From the NCBI RefSeq assembly GCF_041321155.1, contig NZ_JBGGWB010000012.1:1-42975 (forward strand): a stretch of 42,975 nt of DNA. Reading direction: 5' to 3'. The notes under the pieces were generated by a model that was given only the letters and a program-made list of their open reading frames with translations, was not told the origin of the DNA and did not search any database. A program made the position numbers and the translations under genes. This document shows positions 8,659 to 17,471 of this stretch, one piece after another (within the stretch, counting starts at the first letter, position 1; each line of letters opens with the position of its first letter). This DNA comes from Sphingomonas sp. IW22. GTDB lineage: Bacteria; Pseudomonadota; Alphaproteobacteria; Sphingomonadales; Sphingomonadaceae.

Positions 8659-8886
8659 ATGAACGCATCGAATGAGCGATATATGTACGAGACAGATCAG
8701 CAGTTTTATCGGCGCCGTGCGGAAATGGAGCTTGAGCTCGCTCAGAAAGCGCGTCTGCCCGAGGTCGTCTCTGCACATTACCGTTTGGCCGAAGCCTATC
8801 TCGCCAGGTTGCAGCAAATTGGGGAGATCGCCCCCTCCGGCGAACCAGGCGCTTTGCATATGAAAGCGCCGTCGAGGAATATATGA
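8659..8886 (+). CDS. Small helical protein coupled to a histidine kinase gene
   Basis: 75 aa from the ATG at 8659. The frame is open further upstream to an ATG at 8524, but that extra 45-codon stretch has lower GC and an unlikely composition, and I see no good ribosome binding site for either start. The core (QQFYRRRAEMELELAQKARL and VVSAHYRLAEAYLARL) is a charged, helical, tetratricopeptide-like segment of the sort seen in small sphingomonad proteins of unknown function. Its TGA overlaps the ATG of the downstream kinase (ATGA), so the two are probably translated together. The function is unknown. An adaptor or modulator of the kinase is a guess based on position only. Confidence 0.6.
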   Translation: MNASNERYMYETDQQFYRRRAEMELELAQKARLPEVVSAHYRLAEAYLARLQQIGEIAPSGEPGALHMKAPSRNI

Positions 8887-9518
8887 CAATCAGCAGCTTT
8901 TCCACGTTCGCCCGGCCCCGTCGGTCAGGGCAAACCGACGACCTGCTGCTGCGTGAGACGAAACATCGGTGCAGCGACGACCTTCAGCTCGTCGTCAGCT
9001 TGCTTGCGCTTCAAAGCCGGCGCGCCGAGAACCCGGAAGTGCGCAAGGCGCTTGCCGATGTAATGGAGCGTGTGTCGATCCTGGCGCACGCGCGAAGCAC
9101 CATGCATCACGATCGCCCCCCGACCCTTGAGGCAGCGTTGCAGCGCGCATGCGATGCCCTACGCGCGCAGGCGGAGCCGCGCGGAATTCTGATCACGCTG
9201 CAAACCACGGACGGGCCGTTCGCACTCTCCGATACCCAGATCGTCACCCTCGCGTTGGTCGTGAACGAGCTTGCGACCAACGCGATCAAGCATGCTTTTG
9301 CAGAGGACACGCCCGGGCAAATTTCCGTGTCGATCAGCAGACGGAATGGGTGCGACGCCATTGTTAGCGTCGACGACGATGGCCTGCCGTTTCCCGATGC
9401 GAGCAACGGCGGCCTTGGTCTTGGGCTCGCGACCCGTTTGATGGCGTCGATCGGGGGATTGTTCATCCGGCCAGCGCCGGGGTCGAAAATGTTCGAGCTG
9501 AGAGTTGCGGCGACCTGA
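8883..9518 (+). CDS. Sensor-less histidine kinase, HisKA_2 / HWE-like
   Basis: 211 aa, which is only the kinase core. The phospho-acceptor region is LLLRETKHRCSDDLQLVVSL with the candidate His28. In the HisKA_2 family the segment after His-Arg is usually VKNNLQ, whereas here it is CSDDLQ, an atypical box. The ATPase domain has an N-box (VVNELATNAIKHAF, Asn128 and Asn133), a G1 box (DDDGLPF, 164-170) and a G2 box (GGLGLGLATRL, 176-186). There is no membrane segment, PAS, GAF or receiver domain, so it is expected to be cytosolic and to take its signal from a partner. It overlaps the upstream small gene by 4 bases. In alphaproteobacteria this kinase class often feeds the PhyR-NepR-EcfG stress pathway, but none of those genes is in the window. 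Confidence 0.87.
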   Translation: MTISSFSTFARPRRSGQTDDLLLRETKHRCSDDLQLVVSLLALQSRRAENPEVRKALADVMERVSILAHARSTMHHDRPPTLEAALQRACDALRAQAEPRGILITLQTTDGPFALSDTQIVTLALVVNELATNAIKHAFAEDTPGQISVSISRRNGCDAIVSVDDDGLPFPDASNGGLGLGLATRLMASIGGLFIRPAPGSKMFELRVAAT

Positions 9519-9568
9519 TCGGCGGTGCCCGCCGAGCGAGTTCGAATAGCCCCCCGCTCCGCCAGCCT

Positions 9569-9973
9569 TTAGTTGTCGAAGAGCGCGCCGGTTACCCGGA
9601 TGACCGCAGCGCCGATTCCGCCCAACGCGAAATCGGGACGAAAGGCTGAGCGGCCACCATCCAGTGTCATCGACATCCGCGCCCGCATCGGGGCACCGGG
9701 CTCGCGCGGGCGGTTGTCCGGCGGCGATGCGCAAAGGTCGCTCGCGGCGCGGTCACCGGGCATCAGTTCCGGCTCAACCGATTCTGGGGTGATTCGAAAA
9801 ACAGGTAGCAGCCTGATGTCGGGATTGGTCAGCCGAAATCCGGCAATCGTCGCGGCAAGCGGCTTGTTTGCCCTCGGTGCGGGCCCGCGCTCCTCCGCCT
9901 GCGCAGAGCATGCGCAGAAAATCATGCAAAGGCCGGTCGATAAGCGAACCAACAAGGGAGACCCCCATCGCAC
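9569..9973 (-). CDS. Predicted exported protein of unknown function
   Basis: 134 aa from a GTG start. The N-terminus is a convincing Sec signal peptide, with Arg residues, a hydrophobic core (LSTGLCMIFCACS) and an AQA cleavage site before EERGPA. The mature part (about 108 aa) is proline- and arginine-rich, has no further membrane segment and resembles no family I know. It is convergent with the histidine kinase gene, with 50 bases between their stops, and lies downstream of the rpmE terminator. No strong ribosome binding site is visible before the GTG, so the exact start is uncertain. Coding status rests on the signal peptide and the open frame. Confidence 0.55.
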   Translation of the reverse strand: MRWGSPLLVRLSTGLCMIFCACSAQAEERGPAPRANKPLAATIAGFRLTNPDIRLLPVFRITPESVEPELMPGDRAASDLCASPPDNRPREPGAPMRARMSMTLDGGRSAFRPDFALGGIGAAVIRVTGALFDN

Positions 9974-10066
9974 TGCCGATTGGACAATGTGGCAGGATCA
10001 TGGCCGATAAAGGGCGATGGCGCCAGTGCCGATTTCGACCCCGCTCGCTGGTCTGGCAGGCAACAA

Positions 10067-10097
10067 AAAAGGGCCGTGGCGACGCCACGGCCCTTTT
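10067..10097 (-). terminator. Rho-independent terminator of rpmE
   Basis: Perfect 10-bp stem (GGGCCGTGGC at 10071-10080 with GCCACGGCCC at 10084-10093) and a 3-base loop, flanked by A and T tracts that extend the pairing. Read on the minus strand it is followed by TTTTTTG, 33 bases past the rpmE stop codon. Confidence 0.9.
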
Positions 10098-10129
10098 CCA
10101 TACAAGAGGTCGCCCGAACGGGCGCCCGC

Positions 10130-10363
10130 TTAATTCTTGCGAAGCGACAGACCGCCGCCGAAACGCTTGTTGAAGCGCGCGACCTGGCCGCCCGCGTCAA
10201 CCAGGCGGGCATTGCCGCCGGTCCAGGCGGGGTGCGCCAGCGGGTCGATGTCGAGCTGCATCGTGTCGCCTTCCTTGCCCCAGGTGGAGCGAGTTTCAAA
10301 CACGGTGCCGTCGGTCATCTGCACCTTGATCATGTGATAGTCGGGGTGGCCGGTCTTCTTCAC
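10130..10363 (-). CDS. rpmE: 50S ribosomal protein L31
   Basis: 77 aa, a component of the large ribosomal subunit at the intersubunit bridge. It begins [19 protein letters not shown] and contains the STWGKEGDT and [13 protein letters not shown] segments typical of alphaproteobacterial L31. It has no CxxC zinc-binding motif, so it is the cysteine-free form. It stands alone between fabZ (109 bases upstream) and its own strong terminator. The spacing to fabZ allows a separate promoter, although read-through from the long upstream operon is possible. Confidence 0.97.
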   Translation of the reverse strand: MKKTGHPDYHMIKVQMTDGTVFETRSTWGKEGDTMQLDIDPLAHPAWTGGNARLVDAGGQVARFNKRFGGGLSLRKN

Positions 10364-10472
10364 GTCAAATCTCCGAGAAAAGCCACTGGTTTCCGACCAG
10401 CGGCGAAGGGCGCGCGCATATCAGCAGCGAACGCTTCGTGCAATGCCCGCCCCTTCTCGACACAAGCAGCGA

Positions 10473-10958
10473 TCAGCCGTTGCTGGGTGGGTCAGCGATC
10501 ATTGCGGTGAAATTGGCGGTCGCTGCCACCTGCTCGCCCAGCAAAGCCCGACCGGCGAACTTGCACACGCTCGACCGCTTCTGGACGAACTCGACCTCCA
10601 ACGTCAGCAGCACGCCGGGTTCGACAGGCTTGCGGAACTTGGCCTCCTCGATCGCCATGAAATAGACCAGCTTGCCCGAGCCCGCGAGCCCCAGGCTTTC
10701 CACCGCGAGCACCCCCGCAGCCTGAGCCAGAGCCTCGACGATCAGCACGCCGGGCATGATCGGACGGCCGGGGAAGTGACCCTGGAAGAAACCTTCGTTG
10801 ATGGTCACCGCCTTGACCGCCCGAATCGAGCGGTCGGGCACGATCTCCTCGACCCGGTCGACCAGCAGCATCGGGTAACGGTGCGGCAACGCCGCCATCA
10901 CCCGCTGGACATCCAGCGGGCCGATGACGGTCGCGGCCGTGACTTCCCCGTCGCTCAC
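10473..10958 (-). CDS. fabZ: 3-hydroxyacyl-ACP dehydratase FabZ
   Basis: 161 aa, hot-dog-fold enzyme of type II fatty acid synthesis that dehydrates 3-hydroxyacyl-ACP to trans-2-enoyl-ACP in the cytosol. The catalytic His lies in [13 protein letters not shown] and the catalytic Glu in [20 protein letters not shown]. The ATG overlaps the stop of the skp-like gene by 4 bases, so it is co-translated with the bamA/skp genes. In most Gram-negative bacteria lpxD precedes fabZ and lpxA and lpxB follow it. Here skp abuts fabZ and rpmE follows, with no lpx gene between bamA and rpmE. Confidence 0.97.
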   Translation of the reverse strand: MSDGEVTAATVIGPLDVQRVMAALPHRYPMLLVDRVEEIVPDRSIRAVKAVTINEGFFQGHFPGRPIMPGVLIVEALAQAAGVLAVESLGLAGSGKLVYFMAIEEAKFRKPVEPGVLLTLEVEFVQKRSSVCKFAGRALLGEQVAATANFTAMIADPPSNG

Positions 10959-11575
10959 CGGCCCGGCGCGGCCTGTGCCGGAGCAGCCGGAGCGCCAGCC
11001 TGCTGCTGACCGCCGGGCTGCCAGTTGGCTGGCGGCGTGATGCTGACGTTGGGAACCAGACGGTTCAGCTCGGTCGTGACATCTGCGGTGATATCGGTCG
11101 ACGGTTGGGCCTGCACTGCCGCTTCAGGGCGAAGAAGCAGCGTAACCTGCTTGCGCGTCATGGCAGCATTAACCGCCGCCTGAAGCTGCGCGCCGATCTG
11201 TTCCGCGGCATAGGCACGGGCGCGCTGCGCCGGCTGGGTCATGCGCTGGATTTCGGCGTTCGCGGCCTGCTCCTTCTGCTGGATGGCCGTCGCCTGGGTC
11301 CGCAACGCGGCCTCATTAGCGTTCGGCGCAGAACGTGCCTTGTTGAACGCTTCGACCAGCGGACGCAGTTCGGTCTGCACGGCGTTCTGACGGGCCTGTG
11401 CCTGGTCGATCTGCGCCTTGTAGGTCGTCTGGATCTGCGACACCGCAGTCTTCCATGCGTTGCTCTGCAGCACTGCGTTTTCAGGATCGGCGACGGCGAT
11501 ACCGTTCACCTGAGCGACGGCCGGCGTGGCAAGCGCGATCGGCGCAAGCGCGGCTGCGATAAGGAACTTGGTCAT
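10955..11575 (-). CDS. skp: Skp/OmpH-family periplasmic chaperone
   Basis: 206 aa with a signal peptide (residues 1-21, ending in AVA before QVNG). A long charged helical region follows (about 45-130, for example [19 protein letters not shown]), the coiled-coil arms of the trimeric chaperone that holds unfolded outer membrane proteins for BamA. The C-terminal 35 residues are rich in Pro, Ala and Gln ([18 protein letters not shown]), a disordered tail longer than in the enterobacterial protein. The start codon shares one base with the bamA stop (TGATG), and the gene overlaps fabZ by 4 bases downstream. Confidence 0.93.
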   Translation of the reverse strand: MTKFLIAAALAPIALATPAVAQVNGIAVADPENAVLQSNAWKTAVSQIQTTYKAQIDQAQARQNAVQTELRPLVEAFNKARSAPNANEAALRTQATAIQQKEQAANAEIQRMTQPAQRARAYAAEQIGAQLQAAVNAAMTRKQVTLLLRPEAAVQAQPSTDITADVTTELNRLVPNVSITPPANWQPGGQQQAGAPAAPAQAAPGR

Positions 11576-14334
11576 CAGAAAGCGGCTCCAACATTGAAGG
11601 TGAGAAGCTTCGGATCATCGCCGTCGACCGACACGATGTCCTTGGCAAGGTCGATCCGCAGCGGACCGAAGGGCGAATTCCAGTTCACGCCGACGCCGAC
11701 GGTGATACGCGGCTTGGGCGTGTCGCCAACGAATTGCTCGAGGAACGGCGAGATGGTCTGGCTGGCGGCAGCGTTCGGGTCGTTGCCCGCGCAACTGCCA
11801 CCATATGTTTCCGCATAGCCGACCGAACAAGTCGTCAGACGCGTACTGGCGAAGCCATTCGAGTCGGTAAAGCTGTTGATATACAGCTGTTGGCCGGCGT
11901 CCGTCGTGATTGGCCGAACCAGCTCGAGCAGGCGGGGCGAACCGTCCACGTTGAACACCGGGTTGCCACTGGCGTCGGTCGCCTGCGTGAACGTCGCGGT
12001 GGGGAGCGGGCGCTTGATGTTGAAGAGTGAACCCGCCTGAACGTAGACGGACGGACGAAGACCGAGTTCCTGAGCGCCCGACCCCAGCGGAATTTCGAGC
12101 TCGGCGCGGCCAAGATAGTAAGCGCGACCACCCAGAGGGTCATCGACGATCTGCTGGCGGTCGGTGACGAGCACCGTATTTCCATCAGCATCGGTCGTGA
12201 ACGGCGTACGCAGCACGCGCGGACCGACACCGCGAATATCAAAACCGCGGAACTGCGGTTCGCCAAGGTAGAACCGATCGACGATCCGTACTGCGTCGAT
12301 CCCGACGCCGCGGCTCTCTTCGAGCGAATGGATGTAGCCGCCCTGCGCATTCACCGAGAAGATGAAGCCGCCACCCAGGCCCCAGAATTTGCTGTATTCG
12401 CCGCGCCCACGGACATAGCGAACGTCGCCACCAAGACCCGCAAAATCCACGCCCGCCACCAGTCGGCTACCGCGAGTCGGACGCAGGCGACTGTTCAAGC
12501 TGTCATAAACCAGGCTCAAGCCGACAAGCGACGTCATGCGATTGCCGATCTGTTCGCAAAGATAGCGCCCAGCACGCAGCGGGTCGCATGAACCGGCTGT
12601 GAAATAGGTTTCCTCATCCAACGAAACATCGTCCTGCGACAGCTGATAGCGCGCCGAAAGCGACCAATATTCCGTCATCGGGATGCCGGCAACGATCTGA
12701 AAACCAGTCGATGTCTGCGAGAAGGTCGTGTTGCGATCGTTACCGATGAAATTGAACGCGTTGAAGTCGCGGCGGAAGATCGTGCCACCGAGCGCGATGT
12801 TCTTGTCGAACAAATACGGCTCCGTGAAGCCCAGCTCGACCGACTTCGAATAGCTCGAATAATTCGCCTGCAAACGCAGATCCTGCCCCTTGCCCCGGAA
12901 ATTGCGCTGCCGGATCGAGCCTTGGAGGATGAACCGCTCGAGGCTGGAGAAGCCCGCCGACAGTGTCAGTTCGCCGGTCGAGCGTTCTTCGACATTGGCG
13001 TTCAGCATGACGCGATCGGGCGACGACCCTTCCTTCTCCTCAATCTCGAACTTGTCCTGGAAGAAACCGAGTGAGTTCACGCGGTCCTGAGAACGCTTTC
13101 GCAGGAAGCTGTTATAGGCATCACCTTCCGCCAATCGCATTTCGCGACGGATCACTTCGTCCTGGGTCTGGGTATTACCCGTAATCTCGATGCGGTCGAC
13201 ATAGGTGCGCGCAGCTTCCGCGATGTTGAACGTCAACCCCATCGTCAGGTTTTCGGTGTCCCGCTGATATTCGGGACGCACATCGGCAAATGCATAGCCG
13301 AACAGGCCAGCAGTCTCAGTCAGCGATGTGACCGAATCTTCGACCAGCTTCGCGTTAAACCAGTCGCCCTGCTTGATCGGCAGGCCCGCAGCCAGCTTAG
13401 TGTTGTCGAAATCGCGAATGCCGCTGTCGACTGCAACTTCACCGAACTTATAACGCGGCCCTTCTTCGACCACGTAAGTGATGATGAAGTCTTCCTTGTC
13501 AGGTGTTAATTCAGCGACGGCAGAGATCACGCGGAAATCTGCATAACCCTCGGTCAGATAGAACTGGCGGAGCTTTTGCTGGTCATAGGCCAGACGGTCC
13601 TGGTCGTAGCTGGTGTTGGAGCTGAAGAAGCGGAAGAACCGCGACTGCTTCGTCGCCATCTGCTTGCGCAGATCGTCATCGTCGAACTGCTCGTTACCGA
13701 TGATATTGATCTGGCGGACCTTCGACTTCGGCCCTTCCGTAATCTCGAAGACCACGTCCACGCGGTTCTGCTCAAGATTGACCTGCTTCGGCTCTACCAC
13801 GGCGGCAAAGCGGCCCTGACGGCGGTACAGTTCGACGATGCGGGCGACGTCGGCACGGACAGCAGTGCGGGTAAAGATCTGCCGCGGCTTAAGCTTGATC
13901 TCAGGCAGGATCTTGTCGTTCTTGAGGCGGCGATTCCCTTCCAGAACGATACGATTGATGATCGGATTTTCGCGCACCCGGACGATCAGGTCGCCCGCTT
14001 CCACACCCTCGATCTGGACATCCGCAAGCAAGTCCGACGCCAGCAGGTCCTTGATCGCCAAGTCGACGGTTTCGTTGGTGTACGGTTCGCCGACGCGCAG
14101 CTTGGTATAGCTCAATACCGTATCGGGTTCGATGCGCTGGTTCCCCACGACGCGCAGCGACTTGATCGTGCGGGCGGGTGCCGCCTGAACCGTCGGGGTT
14201 GGCGCGACATCGGGCAATCCCGGCTGCTGCGCGACTTGCGCCTGCGCCATGCCCGCCAGCATCGTGCCGGCAAGCAGCACCGCGCCCCGCGCACCCATCT
14301 TGCTCGCCTTGATCGCCGTCACCGTCGTTCTCAC
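11575..14334 (-). CDS. bamA: Outer membrane protein assembly factor BamA
   Basis: 919 aa, the essential Omp85 insertase that folds beta-barrel proteins into the outer membrane. Signal peptide about 1-32 (LLAGTMLAGMAQA before QVAQQP), five POTRA repeats from about residue 56 (first IKSLRVVGNQRIEPDTVLSY), and a C-terminal 16-strand barrel that contains FRGFDIRGVGPR and ends in the expected aromatic residue (NVGAAF). It is longer than the E. coli protein, because of extended barrel loops. The GTG at 14334 gives a positively charged N-terminus; an ATG at 14298 is an alternative. It lies 61 bases downstream of rseP and overlaps the skp start by one base. Confidence 0.97.
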   Translation of the reverse strand: MRTTVTAIKASKMGARGAVLLAGTMLAGMAQAQVAQQPGLPDVAPTPTVQAAPARTIKSLRVVGNQRIEPDTVLSYTKLRVGEPYTNETVDLAIKDLLASDLLADVQIEGVEAGDLIVRVRENPIINRIVLEGNRRLKNDKILPEIKLKPRQIFTRTAVRADVARIVELYRRQGRFAAVVEPKQVNLEQNRVDVVFEITEGPKSKVRQINIIGNEQFDDDDLRKQMATKQSRFFRFFSSNTSYDQDRLAYDQQKLRQFYLTEGYADFRVISAVAELTPDKEDFIITYVVEEGPRYKFGEVAVDSGIRDFDNTKLAAGLPIKQGDWFNAKLVEDSVTSLTETAGLFGYAFADVRPEYQRDTENLTMGLTFNIAEAARTYVDRIEITGNTQTQDEVIRREMRLAEGDAYNSFLRKRSQDRVNSLGFFQDKFEIEEKEGSSPDRVMLNANVEERSTGELTLSAGFSSLERFILQGSIRQRNFRGKGQDLRLQANYSSYSKSVELGFTEPYLFDKNIALGGTIFRRDFNAFNFIGNDRNTTFSQTSTGFQIVAGIPMTEYWSLSARYQLSQDDVSLDEETYFTAGSCDPLRAGRYLCEQIGNRMTSLVGLSLVYDSLNSRLRPTRGSRLVAGVDFAGLGGDVRYVRGRGEYSKFWGLGGGFIFSVNAQGGYIHSLEESRGVGIDAVRIVDRFYLGEPQFRGFDIRGVGPRVLRTPFTTDADGNTVLVTDRQQIVDDPLGGRAYYLGRAELEIPLGSGAQELGLRPSVYVQAGSLFNIKRPLPTATFTQATDASGNPVFNVDGSPRLLELVRPITTDAGQQLYINSFTDSNGFASTRLTTCSVGYAETYGGSCAGNDPNAAASQTISPFLEQFVGDTPKPRITVGVGVNWNSPFGPLRIDLAKDIVSVDGDDPKLLTFNVGAAF

Positions 14335-14395
14335 CTTGAAAATGTCCCGAAGAGAAAGTCCTGCATGCGGGCGACATGCCCCTGCACGATGCGCG

Positions 14396-15529
14396 TCAGC
14401 CGATCAACCCGGCCAGGCTGCGCCACAGACCAAATGCGCCCAGATCATTGATTGTCACGAGGAGCATCAGCGCCAGCAGCGCCGCCAGCCCGCCGCGAAA
14501 TGCCCATTCGAGCACCTTGGGATCGACGGGGCGCCGCCGAACTGCCTCAATCGCATAAAAGAGCAGGTGTCCGCCATCCAGCATTGGAACTGGCAACAGG
14601 TTGATGAACCCCAAGTTAATCGACACCAGCGCGATCAGACCGATAAACTCGGCGAGGCCCAAGCTAAGTTGCTGTCCGGACACTTGGGCGATGCGAAGCG
14701 GCCCGCCCAATTCCTCCATCGAGCGACGGCCGGTCACGATCTGGCCGATGGTGTCGACCATCATGCCCACGATCTCACCCGTGCGTTCGATCCCCACCAG
14801 GGGCGCTTCGACCAGTGATACCGGCTCACGCACAGGCGCCGTGGGTCCGATGCCAACCCGGCCGATGCGATATTCGTTTCCGAACCGGTCGCGCTCTCGC
14901 AGCTCTCCAATCGTTGCGGTCAGCGCCTGGCGAGCACCGCCGCGCTGGACCACGATCGTGATCGCTTCACCGGGACGCAGGCGCGCAAAATTAGCAATGT
15001 CGTCAAAGGTCGCGATGTCGCGCCCGCCCAGCGACACAATGCGGTCGCCAACTGCCAGTCCGGCCTGCTCCGCTGCGCTGCCGGGCTGGATGATGCCGAT
15101 AACGGGCGGCGTGCGGCTGACGCCATAGGCATAGGCGAAACCCGCCAGGATAAGGATCGCCAGCGCGAAATTGATTGCCGGACCTGCGGCGACGATGATA
15201 GCGCGCTGCCACAGCGGCTTGGCCTGAAATGTCTGCTGCCGCTCCGCCGCCGGCAATGCCAGCCATTCGGTGCTTGGCTGGCTGGCAGGACTCATATCCC
15301 CGGCAAAGCGGACATAGCCGCCCAACGGCAGCCACCCGAACTTCCACCGCGTGCCGCGCCGATCGGTAAACCCGGCGATCTCTCGCCCAAAGCCGATCGA
15401 AAAGGCTTCCGCCTTAACGCCGAACCAGCGCCCGGCCAGATAGTGCCCCATCTCGTGAACGAACACGAGCGGCCCGATAACAGCAACAAACGCCAGGAAG
15501 GTGAACAGAACACCCGGGTTTTCGATCAA
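14396..15529 (-). CDS. rseP: Site-2 intramembrane zinc protease RseP
   Basis: 377 aa, polytopic inner membrane metalloprotease that cleaves anti-sigma factors and leftover signal peptides within the membrane. The zinc-binding HEMGH is at residues 25-29 in the first membrane helix. A PDZ region follows (about 120-205, with GSAAEQAGLAVGDRIVSLGG), and the second catalytic motif, MLDGGHLLFY, comes near residue 320. Two or three further hydrophobic segments anchor it. The ATG overlaps the dxr stop by 4 bases. The placement between dxr and bamA is the conserved order in proteobacteria. Confidence 0.96.
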   Translation of the reverse strand: MIENPGVLFTFLAFVAVIGPLVFVHEMGHYLAGRWFGVKAEAFSIGFGREIAGFTDRRGTRWKFGWLPLGGYVRFAGDMSPASQPSTEWLALPAAERQQTFQAKPLWQRAIIVAAGPAINFALAILILAGFAYAYGVSRTPPVIGIIQPGSAAEQAGLAVGDRIVSLGGRDIATFDDIANFARLRPGEAITIVVQRGGARQALTATIGELRERDRFGNEYRIGRVGIGPTAPVREPVSLVEAPLVGIERTGEIVGMMVDTIGQIVTGRRSMEELGGPLRIAQVSGQQLSLGLAEFIGLIALVSINLGFINLLPVPMLDGGHLLFYAIEAVRRRPVDPKVLEWAFRGGLAALLALMLLVTINDLGAFGLWRSLAGLIG

Positions 15530-16683
15530 GCCACGCGATCCTTTACCCGCTCGGCCGCGATCGTCCGCGCCTCGCCATCCACCGCCAGCACCGCAGCCAC
15601 ATCCTGAGGCGCAGGCGGATCATACATGCTCAACGTATCCTCGACGATTGCGGCAATTTCGAGGAAGCCGCACCGCCCATCAAGAAACGCCGCCACCGCG
15701 ACCTCATTTGCCGCATTCAGAATGGCGGGCCGCGCACCCCCTGCCCGCAACGCTTCCCGCGCGAGTCTCAGCGCAGGGAAACGCACAGGGTCGGGCGCTT
15801 CGAAATCGAACCGGCCCAACTTCACGAAATCCAGCGGCGCCATGGGCGTAGACATGCGTTCGGGCCATGCCAGCGTGTGGGCGATCGGCACGCGCATATC
15901 GCTGGGGCCAAGCTGGGCGAGCACCGATCCGTCGACATATTCGACCATCGAATGGATGACCGATTGCGGGTGAACCACGATGTCGATAGCCGCTTCGTCG
16001 ACGGGGAACAGACGGGCAGCCTCGATCAGCTCGAGCCCCTTGTTCATCAGCGTTGCCGAATCGACCGAAATCTTGGCGCCCATCGACCAGTTGGGATGGG
16101 CCACAGCCTGTTCGCGAGTGACCGCCGCCATCGCTTCCCGGCTCCAGCTTCGGAACGGCCCGCCGCTGGCGGTCAGGATCAGGCGACGAACGCCAGCGGC
16201 GCCGTCGCCGGCCATACACTGAAAAATCGCGTTATGCTCGCTGTCCGCCGGCAGCAGCGTCGCACCGCTGGCGGATGCTGCCGCCAGGATCAGTTCGCCC
16301 GCCGAAACCAGTGGCTCCTTGTTCGCGATGACGACGGTGCCGCCGCCTTCGATCGCTGCCAATGTCGGGTTCAGGCCGGCGCAGCCGACAATCGCGCTCA
16401 TCGTCCAGTCGGCACCTGCGCGCGCCGCCTGGCAAACCGCGTCCGCACCACCCGCAACGCGCGTGCCTGTGCCCGCCAGCGCATCGGCCAGCGCGGGGAG
16501 GCATCGCGCATCGGCGACCACGGCCAGTTCGGCGCGAGTGCGCCGTGCGGCATCAGCAAGTCCGTCGATGTCGCGATTGGCCGTCAGCGCAACGACGCGG
16601 AACGCGTCCCCGCCCCGCTCCACTAGGTCGAGCGTCGAGGTGCCGATCGACCCGGTCGCACCCAAAATCGTGACGCGCTTCAT
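15526..16683 (-). CDS. dxr: 1-deoxy-D-xylulose 5-phosphate reductoisomerase
   Basis: 385 aa, cytosolic NADPH-dependent enzyme that makes 2-C-methyl-D-erythritol 4-phosphate in the non-mevalonate isoprenoid pathway. The N-terminal nucleotide-binding motif is ILGATGSIGTSTLDLV. Metal and substrate residues are visible in PADSEHNAIFQC and VVHPQSVIHSMVEYVDGS. The start overlaps cdsA and the end overlaps rseP, each by 4 bases, so translation of the three genes is tightly linked. Its product feeds, among others, the undecaprenyl diphosphate synthase encoded by uppS two genes upstream. Confidence 0.98.
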   Translation of the reverse strand: MKRVTILGATGSIGTSTLDLVERGGDAFRVVALTANRDIDGLADAARRTRAELAVVADARCLPALADALAGTGTRVAGGADAVCQAARAGADWTMSAIVGCAGLNPTLAAIEGGGTVVIANKEPLVSAGELILAAASASGATLLPADSEHNAIFQCMAGDGAAGVRRLILTASGGPFRSWSREAMAAVTREQAVAHPNWSMGAKISVDSATLMNKGLELIEAARLFPVDEAAIDIVVHPQSVIHSMVEYVDGSVLAQLGPSDMRVPIAHTLAWPERMSTPMAPLDFVKLGRFDFEAPDPVRFPALRLAREALRAGGARPAILNAANEVAVAAFLDGRCGFLEIAAIVEDTLSMYDPPAPQDVAAVLAVDGEARTIAAERVKDRVA

Positions 16684-17471
16684 AGCGCAACTCCAAGCGC
16701 CAGCACCATCAGCGCCGCCAGCGGGGCGACCGGCACGATGCCGTCCAGCCTGTCGAGCATGCCGCCATGACCCGGCAGCAGCGTGCCCGAATCCTTGATC
16801 CCGGCGCGCCGTTTGAGCCAGCTTTCATACAGGTCACCCAGCGCCGACACGATCGCAAGCACCGGCGTCGCCACCGCGAGCCATAGCGGCAGGCCATATT
16901 GCGCCATCACGCCGCCCAGGACGGCGGACGCAGCTACGCCACCGACAAAGCCCGACCAAGTCTTGTTCGGGCTGATCGCAGGCGCGAAACGCGGCCCTCC
17001 GACAGATCGGCCCACAAAAAATGCCGCCGTGTCGCATGCCCAGACCAAGCCCATCGCCCAGAGTGAAATGAACAGCCCGTCGGGCAACGAACGCAGCAGC
17101 AACAGCGACAGTGCAGGCAGGCCGACATAGAGGATGCCTCCGGCCAGCTCACGTCGCCCGGTCGCAGCACCGACGAAAAACGCAGCGCCGATCACCAGCC
17201 CGAACGCAAAGAAACTCGGCCCCGAAGCGAGCGGCGCCATGATCGCCAGCGGGATCGACAGCGCGAACTGCCCGATCCGCTTGTCGCGCGGCGTCGCAGC
17301 GAACATCGCCGACCACTCGCTCATCATGATCAGCGCGCCGACTGCCACGATCAGCCAGAACGCGATACCGCCCCACCAAAGCGCGCAGAACGCAACCGCA
17401 AGCAGGCTGAAGCCCACCATCAGTCGCTGATTAAGATTGGCCTTTCGCCGGGCACGGTCGTCAGGGGTCAC
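16680..17471 (-). CDS. cdsA: Phosphatidate cytidylyltransferase (CDP-diglyceride synthase)
   Basis: 263 aa, polytopic inner membrane enzyme that forms CDP-diacylglycerol from phosphatidate and CTP. It has several hydrophobic helices and the C-terminal CdsA signature region, SALGDLYESWLKRRAGIKDS followed by LLPGHGGMLDRLDGI. The product is the substrate of PssA, encoded at 21912-22700. The GTG start overlaps the uppS stop (GTGA), and the stop overlaps the dxr start by 4 bases. Confidence 0.97.
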   Translation of the reverse strand: MTPDDRARRKANLNQRLMVGFSLLAVAFCALWWGGIAFWLIVAVGALIMMSEWSAMFAATPRDKRIGQFALSIPLAIMAPLASGPSFFAFGLVIGAAFFVGAATGRRELAGGILYVGLPALSLLLLRSLPDGLFISLWAMGLVWACDTAAFFVGRSVGGPRFAPAISPNKTWSGFVGGVAASAVLGGVMAQYGLPLWLAVATPVLAIVSALGDLYESWLKRRAGIKDSGTLLPGHGGMLDRLDGIVPVAPLAALMVLALGVAL

